A stretch of 64,000 bases of DNA, from positions 1,572,051 through 1,636,050 of the forward strand of contig NZ_QFRI01000001.1 of the NCBI RefSeq assembly GCF_003143755.1, in the 5' to 3' direction. How positions within the stretch are numbered: position 1 is the stretch's first letter; the number at the start of each line of letters is the position of its first letter. Both the position numbers and the translations under genes were made by a program. This DNA is from Algibacter marinivivus (GTDB lineage: Bacteria > Bacteroidota > Bacteroidia > Flavobacteriales > Flavobacteriaceae). The notes under the pieces were generated by a model. It was not told where the DNA came from and searched no databases. It was given only the letters and a program-made list of their open reading frames with translations. Of the stretch, positions 1 through 8,714 are shown piece after piece.

Positions 1-536
1 CAGATGCTGGTTTGATTAAAAAAGATGTGCATATTAACGCAGTTACTGGTGCCACAGGTGCTGGAACATCATTATCTGCAACAACGCATTATACCTGGAG
101 AGATAATAACTTTTCGTATTACAAACCCTTTACGCATCAGCATTTAGGAGAGATTAATCAATCTGTGAATCAGTTGCAAAATGATTTTTCATCGGAAATT
201 ATTTTTATGCCAAATAGAGGTAATTTTTCTAGAGGGATTTTTGCAACCATTTATACTGATTTTGAAGGAACAGTTGAAGATGCAAAAGCGATTTATAAAT
301 CATTTTATGCAGGTGCTAAATTTACATTTGTATCAGATGAATTTTTACATATGAAACAGGTAGTAAACACAAATAAGTGTTTGGTGCATTTGCATAAACA
401 TAACGGCAAATTATTAATTACGAGTTGTATTGATAATTTATTGAAAGGTGCTTCTGGACAAGCAGTACAGAATATGAATTTAATGTTTGGCTTAGAAGAA
501 ACAACAGGATTAGGATTAAAGGCAACTTACTTTTAA
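1..536 (+). CDS. argC: N-acetyl-gamma-glutamyl-phosphate reductase, 3' part (5' end outside window)
   Basis: C-terminal part of ArgC, which reduces N-acyl-glutamyl-phosphate to the semialdehyde with NADPH in arginine synthesis. The frame is open from base 3 and encodes about 177 residues. The full enzyme is about 325 residues, so nearly half is missing upstream. Family signals are the DAGLIKKDVHINAVTGATGAG segment after the catalytic Cys region, the conserved HQHLGEI containing a catalytic His, the MPNRGNFSRGI segment, and the C-terminal ASGQAVQNMNLMFGL. The gene ends with TAA at 534-536. It is the first visible gene of the arginine/proline operon and is separated from proC by a structured repeat. 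In this phylum the acyl group is probably succinyl (see argF'). Confidence 0.93.
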   Translation, partial: DAGLIKKDVHINAVTGATGAGTSLSATTHYTWRDNNFSYYKPFTHQHLGEINQSVNQLQNDFSSEIIFMPNRGNFSRGIFATIYTDFEGTVEDAKAIYKSFYAGAKFTFVSDEFLHMKQVVNTNKCLVHLHKHNGKLLITSCIDNLLKGASGQAVQNMNLMFGLEETTGLGLKATYF

Positions 537-561
537 AATTGAGTAAGCACATAACAGTGGC

Positions 562-646
562 GCGTTAGGGATAGTAGTGGAAAGCCCACAGCGACCTTTT
601 TGGGAGCGAGGACTTGTAACGGATAGCCCGACCCTTGTGGTAACGC
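562..646 (+). repeat. Structured intergenic repeat, copy 1 of 7
   Basis: 85-nt element between argC and proC. GCGTTA at 562-567 pairs with TAACGC at 641-646. Inside lie a small hairpin GTGG-AAAGC-CCAC and a second hairpin CGG-ATAGC-CCG, separated by a GACCTTTTTGGGAGCGAGGACTTGT stretch (570s-620). Related copies lie at 11600, 15814 (minus), 21695, 38399, 45249 (minus) and 62018 (minus). It is non-coding; a small antisense open frame over it is just the repeat. Confidence 0.8.
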
Positions 647-671
647 CAAAAAGAATAAAAAAAATAATATT

Positions 672-1466
672 ATGAAAGTAGCAATTATTGGAGCAGGAAG
701 TTTGGGGCAATCTATTGCAAAAGGATTGTTGTCTAAGAAAGTGGTGACTTCTTTGTATTTGACGAAGAGGAATACGTCGTCCTTAGAGAGTTTTAAGCGA
801 TATAAGGAAGTGACGCTAACATCGGATAATGCATTTGCGGTGGATAATGCGGACGTGGTTATTTTTGCTGTACAGCCCAAACATTTGAGTAAAATATTGG
901 AAGATGTGAAGTATTTATTAAGAAAAGATCAGTTGATTATTTCTGTAATTACTGGGTTTTCTATAGCTAAAATTGAAAATATTATTGGTGCTAAACACTA
1001 TATTATTAGGGCAATGCCAAATACTGCAGCGTCGGTTAGACAATCGATGACTTGCCTTTCTCCAAATGAAAAAGGGAAAGAAAAAGTAGAGTTGGCGAAA
1101 ACTATATTTAATAGTTTGGGAGTTTCTATGGAGATTCCGGAGGAACAATTACAAGCCGCAACCGTTATTTGTGCAAGTGGAATTGCCTTTTGGATGCGAT
1201 TAATTAGAGCGACTACGCAAGGTGCAATTCAGCTAGGGTTTGAAGCACATGAAGCACATGAATTAGCGATGCAAACTTGTTTTGGTGCTGCAACTTTATT
1301 AAAGAAATCTGGACGACATCCTGAGGAGGAAATAGATCGTGTTACTACACCAAGTGGCTGTACTATTGAAGGTCTTAATGAGATGGAACATCAGGGTTTA
1401 AGCTCCTCGCTTATAAAGGGAATTAATGCTTCGTTTGAAAAAATCAACCAAATAAAAACCAAATAA
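672..1466 (+). CDS. proC: Pyrroline-5-carboxylate reductase
   Basis: Last step of proline synthesis: NAD(P)H-dependent reduction of pyrroline-5-carboxylate. The 264-residue length is normal for the family. The N-terminus MKVAIIGAGSLGQSIAKG carries the GxGxxG Rossmann motif. RAMPNTAASVRQSMT (about residues 114-128) corresponds to the conserved RaMPNT substrate/cofactor segment, and TTPSGCTIEGLNEM (about 224-237) matches the P5CR signature near the C-terminus. The ATG at 672 follows an A-rich leader. The gene sits in the arginine operon, 1 bp before argD, with proA and proB further downstream, so proline and arginine synthesis are co-transcribed. Confidence 0.95.
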   Translation: MKVAIIGAGSLGQSIAKGLLSKKVVTSLYLTKRNTSSLESFKRYKEVTLTSDNAFAVDNADVVIFAVQPKHLSKILEDVKYLLRKDQLIISVITGFSIAKIENIIGAKHYIIRAMPNTAASVRQSMTCLSPNEKGKEKVELAKTIFNSLGVSMEIPEEQLQAATVICASGIAFWMRLIRATTQGAIQLGFEAHEAHELAMQTCFGAATLLKKSGRHPEEEIDRVTTPSGCTIEGLNEMEHQGLSSSLIKGINASFEKINQIKTK

Positions 1467-1467
1467 A

Positions 1468-2616
1468 ATGCCGTTATTTAATGTATATCCGTTGTATGAT
1501 GTAACACCTGTTTCAGGAAAAGGTGTTTATGTTTACGATGAAAAAGGAACCGAATATTTAGACCTTTACGGAGGGCATGCTGTGATTTCTATTGGTCATG
1601 CACACCCTAAATATGTTGAGGCTGTTACTAGTCAAGTTTCTAAACTTGGGTTTTATTCGAATGCTATTCAGAATCCGTTACAGAAGGAATTGGCTGATAA
1701 AATTGAAGTCCTTTCTGGTTGTAAAGATTACGAATTGTTTTTATGCAATTCTGGTGCTGAGGCTAATGAGAATGCTTTAAAATTAGCGTCTTTTAAAACA
1801 GGAAAATCTAGAGTTTTAGCATTTAGTAATGGGTTTCATGGGCGTACATCGGCTGCTGTAGCGGCTACTGATAACAAAAATATTATTGCGCCAATTAATG
1901 CGCAACAAGCGGTAACTATTTTGCCTTTAAATGATATTGAAGGTGTAAAAAAAGAACTTGAAAAAGGTGATGTTTGTGCTGTTATTGTTGAGTTTATTCA
2001 GGGTGTAGGTGGTTTAGATGAAGGTTCTGCTGAATTTTTTGAAGCTGTTGATGCTTTGTGTAAAGTGAACAATACAATGTTTATTGCTGATGAAGTGCAA
2101 TCTGGATACGGGCGTTCAGGAAAATTCTTTGCATTTCAACATTATAATGTAACACCAAATATTATATCTATAGCGAAAGGTATGGGAAATGGATTCCCAA
2201 TTGGTGGGATTTTGATTCATCCTGATATTGAAGCAAAGTTTGGAATGTTAGGAACTACATTTGGTGGAAATCATTTGGCTTGTGCTGCTGGTTTGTCGGT
2301 TTTAAATGTGATTGAAGAGCAGAAATTAATAGATAATGTTAATACCATGTCTGAGTACTTTATAAAAATTGCCGAAACGATTCCACAAATAAAAAAGATT
2401 AAAGGTAGAGGTTTAATGCTTGGTTTAGAATTTGATTTTGAAGTAGGCGATTTAAGAAAAAAATTAATTTACAACCATCATATTTTTACAGGTGGAGCTG
2501 CGAATAAAAAATTATTGAGAATATTACCACCATTAACGGTTAAAAAGGAGCATATTACTATGTTTTTTGAAGCGTTAATTGAAACTCTAACTGAAGTTGA
2601 AACAACTGTTGCATAA
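1468..2616 (+). CDS. argD: Acetyl/succinyl-ornithine aminotransferase (class III, PLP)
   Basis: PLP-dependent transamination of N-acyl-glutamate semialdehyde to N-acyl-ornithine. The protein has 382 residues. Visible signals are the LFLCNSGAEANENALK phosphate-binding region, NGFHGRT, the cofactor-binding Asp in FIADEVQSGYGRSG, and the Schiff-base Lys in SIAKGMGNGFPIGG. The start is directly after proC (1 bp gap). With an N-succinyl-type carbamoyltransferase downstream, the physiological substrate is probably the succinylated compound; this is inferred from context, not from ArgD itself. Confidence 0.93.
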   Translation: MPLFNVYPLYDVTPVSGKGVYVYDEKGTEYLDLYGGHAVISIGHAHPKYVEAVTSQVSKLGFYSNAIQNPLQKELADKIEVLSGCKDYELFLCNSGAEANENALKLASFKTGKSRVLAFSNGFHGRTSAAVAATDNKNIIAPINAQQAVTILPLNDIEGVKKELEKGDVCAVIVEFIQGVGGLDEGSAEFFEAVDALCKVNNTMFIADEVQSGYGRSGKFFAFQHYNVTPNIISIAKGMGNGFPIGGILIHPDIEAKFGMLGTTFGGNHLACAAGLSVLNVIEEQKLIDNVNTMSEYFIKIAETIPQIKKIKGRGLMLGLEFDFEVGDLRKKLIYNHHIFTGGAANKKLLRILPPLTVKKEHITMFFEALIETLTEVETTVA

Positions 2617-2617
2617 C

Positions 2618-3811
2618 ATGAATACATTATTATCCATAAACACTAGAAATACTGTATTGCTTAAAATGGCAATACTTTTAGAGCGTGAACGAAAAGCTAT
2701 AATTGCTATTAATAAAACGGATTTAGATGCTTACAAAGGTGATGACATCTCTATGTTTGACCGTTTAAAAGTTGATGATGCTAAAGTAGACGAGATGATT
2801 AAAGCTGTAACGCATTTAGCTTCTCAAGAAGACCCTGTTGGTGTTGAACGTTTTAGTTTTAAACATGAGAACGGAATGCAGGTATACAATAAAACAGCTT
2901 CGTTTGGTACAGTGTTGATTATATATGAATCGCGTCCAGATGTAACGGTTGAAGCTGCTGGAATTGCTTTTAAATCAGGTAATAAAATATTGCTTAAAGG
3001 AGGTAAAGAATCATTACGGTCAAATTTAAAAATTGTTGAGTTATGGCATGAAGCTTTGAAAGAAGAAAATGCCTCTACTGATTGGGTTGAGTATTTACAA
3101 TTTAACAGAACTGAAACTCAAGCTTTTTTAGAAAATCCAACTCAGAAAGTTGATTTGATTGTGCCTCGTGGTGGGGAGCGCTTAATTGCTTTTGTAAAAG
3201 AGCATGCTACCTGTCCTGTAATTATTAGTGGACGTGGTAACAACTTTGTATATGTTCATGAGGAAGCAGATTTAGATATTGCTATTGATGTGATTATGAA
3301 TGGGAAGTCGAAAATTTCAGCTTGTAATGCAGTTGATAAGGTTTTGATAGACGAAAACCTTCCAAATAAAAACGAGTTTGTTAAAACATTAATTTCAAAA
3401 TTAAAAGATTTTAAAATTGAAGTTTTAGGAGATGATATAGTTTCAAAAGATAATGGACTTGAAACTATCAAGTCTGATGATATCTGGTATGAAGAGTTTT
3501 TAGATTATAAGATTCTTATAGGGGAAATTGCATCAAATCAAGATACTATCGCCATGATTAATAAGTATTCTGGAGGACATTCTTCATCAATAATAACAAC
3601 CAATGATGCTGAAGCAAAATTGTTTATGGAGAATGTAGATACAGCTGCAGTATATCATAATGCGTCTACACGTTTTACGGATGGCGGGCAATTAGGTTTA
3701 GGTGGCGAATTAGCGATTAGTACGGATAAATTACACCAACGCGGACCAATTGGATTACAACATTTGGTAACCAATAAATGGTATGTTCATGGTAATGGAC
3801 AAATAAGATAA
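2618..3811 (+). CDS. proA: Glutamate-5-semialdehyde dehydrogenase (gamma-glutamyl phosphate reductase)
   Basis: Second step of proline synthesis. I place the start at the ATG at 2618, directly after the argD stop at 2616, rather than at an in-frame upstream codon (2597) inside argD; this gives 397 residues. Signals are YESRPDVTVEAAGIAFKSGN, LIVPRGGERLIAFV, the catalytic Cys in KSKISACNAVDKVLI, and the C-terminal block HQRGPIGLQHLVTNKWYVHG that matches the family end. It is followed by proB after 1 bp, so the two enzymes that channel gamma-glutamyl phosphate are translated together. Confidence 0.94.
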   Translation: MNTLLSINTRNTVLLKMAILLERERKAIIAINKTDLDAYKGDDISMFDRLKVDDAKVDEMIKAVTHLASQEDPVGVERFSFKHENGMQVYNKTASFGTVLIIYESRPDVTVEAAGIAFKSGNKILLKGGKESLRSNLKIVELWHEALKEENASTDWVEYLQFNRTETQAFLENPTQKVDLIVPRGGERLIAFVKEHATCPVIISGRGNNFVYVHEEADLDIAIDVIMNGKSKISACNAVDKVLIDENLPNKNEFVKTLISKLKDFKIEVLGDDIVSKDNGLETIKSDDIWYEEFLDYKILIGEIASNQDTIAMINKYSGGHSSSIITTNDAEAKLFMENVDTAAVYHNASTRFTDGGQLGLGGELAISTDKLHQRGPIGLQHLVTNKWYVHGNGQIR

Positions 3812-3812
3812 G

Positions 3813-4577
3813 ATGCAGAAAAAGAAACGCATATTACTAAAAATAGGGTCTAATACCTTAACCAAAGAAACCGATAACATTTCTAGAGGTAAGATTGAAG
3901 ATATTGCAAATCAAATTGCTAAACTTCAAGATACTTGTGAGTTTGTTATTGTGAGTTCTGGGGCAATAGCAGTTGCTAAACAGTTTGTGAAACTAGAGAG
4001 TAAGCAGAAAGAAGTTTTTGTGAAACAAGCTCTGGCGTCTATAGGGCAACCACATTTAATACGTATTTATCAAGAGATTTTTAGAGAATATGGGTTGTTG
4101 ACCTCGCAATGTTTATTGTCATATTCTGATTTTGAAAAGGAAGAGAGTCGCGTTAATATTACAAACACTATAAAGGTTTTAGTTAACAACAACTACATTC
4201 CTATTATAAATGAAAATGATACAGTGGCGACAGATGAAATTAAATTTGGAGATAATGATAAATTAGGAGCGTTAACTGCATCTCTTCTAGATGTTGATTT
4301 ATTTATGATTGCCACTAATACAAATGGTATTTATACGAAAGAGTCAATCGAAAATGGTACACATAAAACAATCAGTGAACTTCAAGATTTTGATGATTTA
4401 AGAAGGCAGGTTGTGAGTTCTAAATCAACACACGGAAGCGGAGGAATGGCATCAAAAATTGAAGCAGCTTCAGTAACTAAAAAGGCGAATATAGAAACAT
4501 GGATTGTAAATGGATTAGAAGATGATTTCATTTTGAATGCTATGGAAGAGAAAGTTCCTTTTACAAAAATAAAATAG
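3813..4577 (+). CDS. proB: Glutamate 5-kinase, short form without PUA domain
   Basis: First step of proline synthesis: phosphorylation of glutamate. The protein has 254 residues and consists only of the amino-acid kinase fold. The C-terminal RNA-binding-like PUA domain present in the E. coli enzyme (about 367 residues) is absent. Kinase motifs are LLKIGSNTL (N-terminal phosphate loop), VIVSSGAIAVA, PIINENDTVATDEI, FGDNDKLGALTASL and GSGGMASKIEAA. The start ATG is 1 bp after the proA stop. Loss of PUA is compatible with activity in characterised proteins; feedback behaviour cannot be read from the sequence. Confidence 0.92.
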   Translation: MQKKKRILLKIGSNTLTKETDNISRGKIEDIANQIAKLQDTCEFVIVSSGAIAVAKQFVKLESKQKEVFVKQALASIGQPHLIRIYQEIFREYGLLTSQCLLSYSDFEKEESRVNITNTIKVLVNNNYIPIINENDTVATDEIKFGDNDKLGALTASLLDVDLFMIATNTNGIYTKESIENGTHKTISELQDFDDLRRQVVSSKSTHGSGGMASKIEAASVTKKANIETWIVNGLEDDFILNAMEEKVPFTKIK

Positions 4578-4580
4578 AAG

Positions 4581-5516
4581 ATGAATTATACATCAATACA
4601 CGATATAGACAACATTAGCGCTTGGATTGAAGAAGCAAAAACTTTAAAAGCAAATCCGCTTAAACACATTCAATTAGGTAAAAATAAAGTACTAGGATTA
4701 TTATTCTTTAATTCAAGTTTACGTACGCGTTTAAGCACTCAAAAAGCAGCTTTAAATTTAGGAATGAATCCTATAGTAATGAATGTGTCTGGTGATGCTT
4801 GGGGTATTGAGTTTGGAGATGGAACGGTTATGAATGGAACAACTGCAGAACACATTAAGGAAGCAGCTGCAGTGGTTTCACAATATTGTGATATTATAGC
4901 TGTTAGGGCATTTCCATCATTGATTGATAAAGAAAAAGATGAAAGCGAACACGTTTTAAAATCATTTGCAAAATATGCCTCTGTGCCTATTGTGAATATG
5001 GAAAGTGCTACAGGACATCCATTACAAGGATTAACTGATGCTATTACCATTTCAGAGCATGCAAAAGTTGCTAAACCTAAAGTAGTTTTAAGTTGGGCAC
5101 CGCATATTAAGGCTTTACCTCATGCTGTGGGAAATAGTTTTGTTCAAGCAATGCAAAAAATGGATGTGGAGTTTGTAATTGCCAATCCTAAGGGTTATAA
5201 TTTGAACCCTGAAATTACTGGAGATACGCCAATTTATCATAATCAAGAAGAAGCATTTAAAGATGCCGATTTTGTGTATACAAAAAACTGGAGTTCGTAT
5301 GAAGATTATGGGAAAGTTGTAAATACAGACCCTAATTGGATGATTACTAAAGAAAAATTAGGTAATGCAAAGTTTATGCATTGTTTACCAGTGCGACGAA
5401 ATGTAGTTGTTGAAGACGCTGTGTTAGATACCGATAGCTCATTAGTTATCGAACAGGCCAATAACAGAACCTATGCAGCACAATTGGTGCTTAAAAAAAT
5501 ATTGGAAAATGCCTAA
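4581..5516 (+). CDS. argF': N-succinylornithine carbamoyltransferase (ArgF')
   Basis: Transfers carbamoyl phosphate to N-acylated ornithine. The protein has 311 residues. The carbamoyl-phosphate site is visible as NSSLRTR (44-50), with HPLQGLTDA and the C-terminal HCLPVRRN. It resembles the SOTCase/AOTCase branch rather than ordinary OTCase. At the position that separates acetyl (Glu) from succinyl (Pro) enzymes, this protein has Ala89 in the TTAEHIKE segment (alignment from memory). Published mutants of that residue to Ala, Ser, Val or Pro convert AOTCase to SOTCase, so succinylornithine is the better guess. Its 3' end overlaps argB by 8 bp. Confidence 0.85.
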   Translation: MNYTSIHDIDNISAWIEEAKTLKANPLKHIQLGKNKVLGLLFFNSSLRTRLSTQKAALNLGMNPIVMNVSGDAWGIEFGDGTVMNGTTAEHIKEAAAVVSQYCDIIAVRAFPSLIDKEKDESEHVLKSFAKYASVPIVNMESATGHPLQGLTDAITISEHAKVAKPKVVLSWAPHIKALPHAVGNSFVQAMQKMDVEFVIANPKGYNLNPEITGDTPIYHNQEEAFKDADFVYTKNWSSYEDYGKVVNTDPNWMITKEKLGNAKFMHCLPVRRNVVVEDAVLDTDSSLVIEQANNRTYAAQLVLKKILENA

Positions 5517-6291
5517 AGAAAAATTATCCATAGTAAAAATAGGAGGTAATATCATTGAAGATGAAGCGTCATTAAATGCATTTTTAAAATTATTTTCTAA
5601 TTTAGAAGGAAAGAAAATTTTGGTCCATGGTGGTGGAAAACGTGCAACTCATATCGCTTCAAAGCTTGGTATTGAATCTAAAATGATAAATGGACGTCGT
5701 ATCACCGATGCTGATACTTTAGAAGTTATTACTATGGTATATGGTGGTTTGGTGAATAAAAACGTGGTAGCTAAGCTTCAGGCTTTAAACACCAATGCCA
5801 TTGGTTTAACTGGAGCAGATGTAAACAGTATCAAATCTGATAAACGCCCTGTAAAAGATATTGATTTTGGATTTGTAGGTGATGTAAAAGAAGTGGCTTA
5901 TAAATCTATAGATAAATTAATTCAAGCCGATTTTACACCTGTTTTTTGTGCTATTACACACGATGGAAACGGCCAATTGTTAAATACCAATGCAGATACG
6001 ATAACCTCGCAAGTTGCTGTAGGAATGAGTAATTTATACGAAACATCTATTTATTACTGTTTTGAGTTGAAAGGTGTTTTAAGAGACATAAATGATAAAA
6101 ATTCTGTGGTTAAACATATCGATTCAAAAATTTATCAAGATTTATTGAATCAAGGTATTATTGCAGATGGTATGCTTCCAAAACTTGAAAATTGTTTTGA
6201 CGCATTACGACATGGCGTTAACACAATAAATATGGGAAATACAGCCATGTTAACTCAAGAGAATGATGATTTTACAACAATAACCTTATAA
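5509..6291 (+). CDS. argB: N-acyl-glutamate kinase
   Basis: Phosphorylates N-acetyl- or N-succinyl-glutamate. The true start is taken as ATG 5509 (MPKEKLSIVKIGGN), giving 260 residues; the open frame upstream lies inside argF'. The overlap ATGCCTAA with argF' suggests translational coupling. Amino-acid kinase motifs include KIGGN at the start, ILVHGGGKRATHIA, MINGRRITDADTLEVI, GLTGADVNSI, LNTNADTITSQVA and GIIADGMLPKLENC. No N-terminal extension of the arginine-inhibited type is present, so classical arginine feedback on this enzyme is doubtful. Confidence 0.93.
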   Translation: MPKEKLSIVKIGGNIIEDEASLNAFLKLFSNLEGKKILVHGGGKRATHIASKLGIESKMINGRRITDADTLEVITMVYGGLVNKNVVAKLQALNTNAIGLTGADVNSIKSDKRPVKDIDFGFVGDVKEVAYKSIDKLIQADFTPVFCAITHDGNGQLLNTNADTITSQVAVGMSNLYETSIYYCFELKGVLRDINDKNSVVKHIDSKIYQDLLNQGIIADGMLPKLENCFDALRHGVNTINMGNTAMLTQENDDFTTITL

Positions 6292-6292
6292 G

Positions 6293-7360
6293 ATGGCGAT
6301 ACAAGATTTAACAAATGATGCGATATCACTTTTAAAAAAGCTGATAGAAACGCAGTCGTTTTCTTCTGAAGAAGATGTTACTGCATCGCATATTGAAGAT
6401 TGGTTTACACGATATAAAATTGACTATAAGCGAACGAAAAACAACGTTTGGGCAGTTAATAAATATTTTGAAGAAGGCAACCCAACACTATTGTTAAACT
6501 CGCATCACGATACGGTTAAGCCAAATTCAGCATATACAAACGATCCTTTTAAGGCATTTGTTGAAGATGGAAAATTATTCGGGTTAGGCAGTAACGACGC
6601 TGGCGGCTGTTTGGTGTCTTTAATCGCAACATTTACGCACTATTATAATCACGAAAATTTAAAATATAATTTAGTTATTGTCGCTTCTGCGGAAGAGGAA
6701 AGCAGTGGTCCAAACGGGCTGAATAGCATGTTATCTATCATCCCAAAAGTTGATGTGGCTATAGTGGGAGAACCAACTTTAATGAATCTTGCCGTAGCTG
6801 AAAAAGGTTTAGTCGTTTTTGAAGCCGTTATTGAAGGAACACCAAGTCATGCAGCGCATCCAAATGATAATAATGCCATTTACAATACGATTGATGCTTT
6901 GCAATGGTTTAAAGATTTTAAGTTTGAAAAAGGCTCAAAAGCTTTAGGCGATGTGAAATTAACAGTAACACAAATTAGCGCAGGATCTCAGCATAATGTG
7001 GTGCCTGGTCATGTAGACTTGGTTATTGATGTTCGTGTGAATGATGCTTACAGTAATGCTGAGATTGCTGAAATTTTACAAGAAAAAGCGCCAGTAACTA
7101 AAATTACTCCACGTAGTTTACGATTAAATTCTTCTTCTATTCCTGTGGAGCATGATTTGGTAAAAGCAGGCATTGCTATAGGAAGAACAACTTACGGGTC
7201 GCCAACATTATCAGATCAAGCTGTGTTAAGTTGCCCAAGTTTAAAACTTGGTCCGGGGGATAGTACACGTTCACATTCAGCAGACGAATTTATTTATGTA
7301 AATGAAATTGAAGAAGGCATAAAAATATATGTTGAATTGTTGAATCGGGTAATCGTATAA
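6293..7360 (+). CDS. argE: N-acyl-ornithine/citrulline deacylase, M20 metallopeptidase family
   Basis: Removes the acyl group from the arginine intermediate; with an ArgF'-type pathway the likely substrate is N-succinyl- or N-acetyl-citrulline. The protein has 355 residues. M20 metal ligands are seen in NSHHDTVKP (His and Asp), GSNDAGGC (bridging Asp), the catalytic/ligand acidic pair in SAEEESSGPNG, and Asp/Glu in VGEPT. The dimerisation lid contains GTPSHAAHP. The start is 1 bp after argB. Specificity between acetyl and succinyl cannot be told from motifs alone. Confidence 0.88.
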   Translation: MAIQDLTNDAISLLKKLIETQSFSSEEDVTASHIEDWFTRYKIDYKRTKNNVWAVNKYFEEGNPTLLLNSHHDTVKPNSAYTNDPFKAFVEDGKLFGLGSNDAGGCLVSLIATFTHYYNHENLKYNLVIVASAEEESSGPNGLNSMLSIIPKVDVAIVGEPTLMNLAVAEKGLVVFEAVIEGTPSHAAHPNDNNAIYNTIDALQWFKDFKFEKGSKALGDVKLTVTQISAGSQHNVVPGHVDLVIDVRVNDAYSNAEIAEILQEKAPVTKITPRSLRLNSSSIPVEHDLVKAGIAIGRTTYGSPTLSDQAVLSCPSLKLGPGDSTRSHSADEFIYVNEIEEGIKIYVELLNRVIV

Positions 7361-7396
7361 ACAAATCAACGCATAAACAAATAAACATTTTTTACA

Positions 7397-8671
7397 ATGA
7401 AACTCTGGGATAAAGGTATATCAATCGATAAAAAAATAGAACAATTTACTGTTGGGAACGACCGTGAAATTGATATTCATATTGCGAAATACGATGTGAT
7501 TGCGTCAAAAGCACATGCTAAAATGCTTCAAAAAATCGGTATTATTTCGGTTGAAGAATTGGTTGATTTATTAAGAGGACTAAAAACTTTAGAATCTCAA
7601 ATACAAGAGGGCACATTTGTAATAAATGAGCAGTTTGAAGATGTACATTCAAAAATTGAATTTGAACTCACAAAATCATTAGGCGAGGTTGGAAAAAAAA
7701 TACATACAGCACGTTCAAGAAACGATCAGGTTTTAGTGGCTTGTCATTTGTATTACAAAGATAATTTAAGTTTAATTAAAACTAAAACAAAAACGCTTTT
7801 TGATACGCTTTTAAAGTTGTCTGAAAAATATAAAGATAAAGTTTTACCGGGTTACACGCACTTGCAAGTAGCAATGCCATCATCATTTGGGTTGTGGCTT
7901 TCTGCTTATGCAGAGTTAATGATAGACGATGTTTATATGCTAAATGCAGCCATAAAAACAGTTGATCAAAACCCCTTAGGTTCTGCTGCTGGTTATGGAA
8001 GTTCATTCCCGATTGATAGGGAGTTAACGACTAAAGAAATGGACTTTGCATCCCTAAAATATAATGTGGTTGCTGCACAAATGGGTCGTGGTAAAAACGA
8101 GCGAACTATTGCTGCCGCTTTAGGTGGTTTATGTAATACCTTATCGCGTTTTGCTATGGATGTGTGTTTATATATGAGTCAGAATTTTGGCTTTATATCG
8201 TTTCCAGATGAATTAACTACAGGAAGTAGCATTATGCCGCATAAAAAAAACCCAGATGTATTTGAATTAATACGAGGGAAGTGTAACAAAATTCAAGCCT
8301 TACAGTCTGAAATGATTTTGATTACCAATAATCTACCAAGTGGTTACCACAGAGATTTTCAATTATTGAAAGAAAACATGATTGCCGCTTTTGAAGAGTT
8401 AAAAGATATTTTAGATATTTTTAATTTCTCGATTCAGCAGATTATTGTAAAAGATGTTGATATACATGATGATAAATACAAGTATTTATTTACTGTAGAT
8501 AATATTAATACTTTAGTTGTGGAAGGACAAAGTTTTAGAGAGGCCTACCAAAAAATAGGTGGACAAGTGCAGGATGGGACTTATATTCCTGATACTTCAA
8601 AAAAGCATACCCATGTTGGAAGTATCCATAATTTGTGTTTGGATAAGATTAAAGAGAAATTTCCAAAATAG
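7397..8671 (+). CDS. argH: Argininosuccinate lyase
   Basis: Cleaves argininosuccinate to arginine and fumarate. The protein has 424 residues. The fumarase/aspartase superfamily signature GSSIMPHKKNPDVFE is intact, with its mobile catalytic Ser loop. The upstream conserved segments HTARSRNDQV and LPGYTHLQVAMP are also present. It is the last enzyme of the arginine block in this window. argG, carAB and the acyltransferase that begins the pathway are not here; argC is cut at the window edge, so some of them may lie upstream. Confidence 0.95.
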   Translation: MKLWDKGISIDKKIEQFTVGNDREIDIHIAKYDVIASKAHAKMLQKIGIISVEELVDLLRGLKTLESQIQEGTFVINEQFEDVHSKIEFELTKSLGEVGKKIHTARSRNDQVLVACHLYYKDNLSLIKTKTKTLFDTLLKLSEKYKDKVLPGYTHLQVAMPSSFGLWLSAYAELMIDDVYMLNAAIKTVDQNPLGSAAGYGSSFPIDRELTTKEMDFASLKYNVVAAQMGRGKNERTIAAALGGLCNTLSRFAMDVCLYMSQNFGFISFPDELTTGSSIMPHKKNPDVFELIRGKCNKIQALQSEMILITNNLPSGYHRDFQLLKENMIAAFEELKDILDIFNFSIQQIIVKDVDIHDDKYKYLFTVDNINTLVVEGQSFREAYQKIGGQVQDGTYIPDTSKKHTHVGSIHNLCLDKIKEKFPK

Positions 8672-8714
8672 TCAAACGTATAAAACTAAAAAAACTAACT
8701 AACTATATTGATTT

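Noticed and set aside
516-880. Minus-strand open frames over the argC-proC junction with a GVTTRVGLSVTSPRS-like product
   Set aside because: The coding appearance comes from the GC-rich structured repeat at 562-646 read in antisense; the frame also overlaps proC and has no family resemblance.
2597-2617. proA start at 2597 inside argD
   Set aside because: ATG 2618 directly follows the argD stop and gives the family N-terminus; the longer form adds residues encoded by argD in another frame.
5473-5508. argB start at 5473
   Set aside because: The extra 12 residues come from argF' sequence in another frame; the ATG at 5509 gives the usual short N-terminus.
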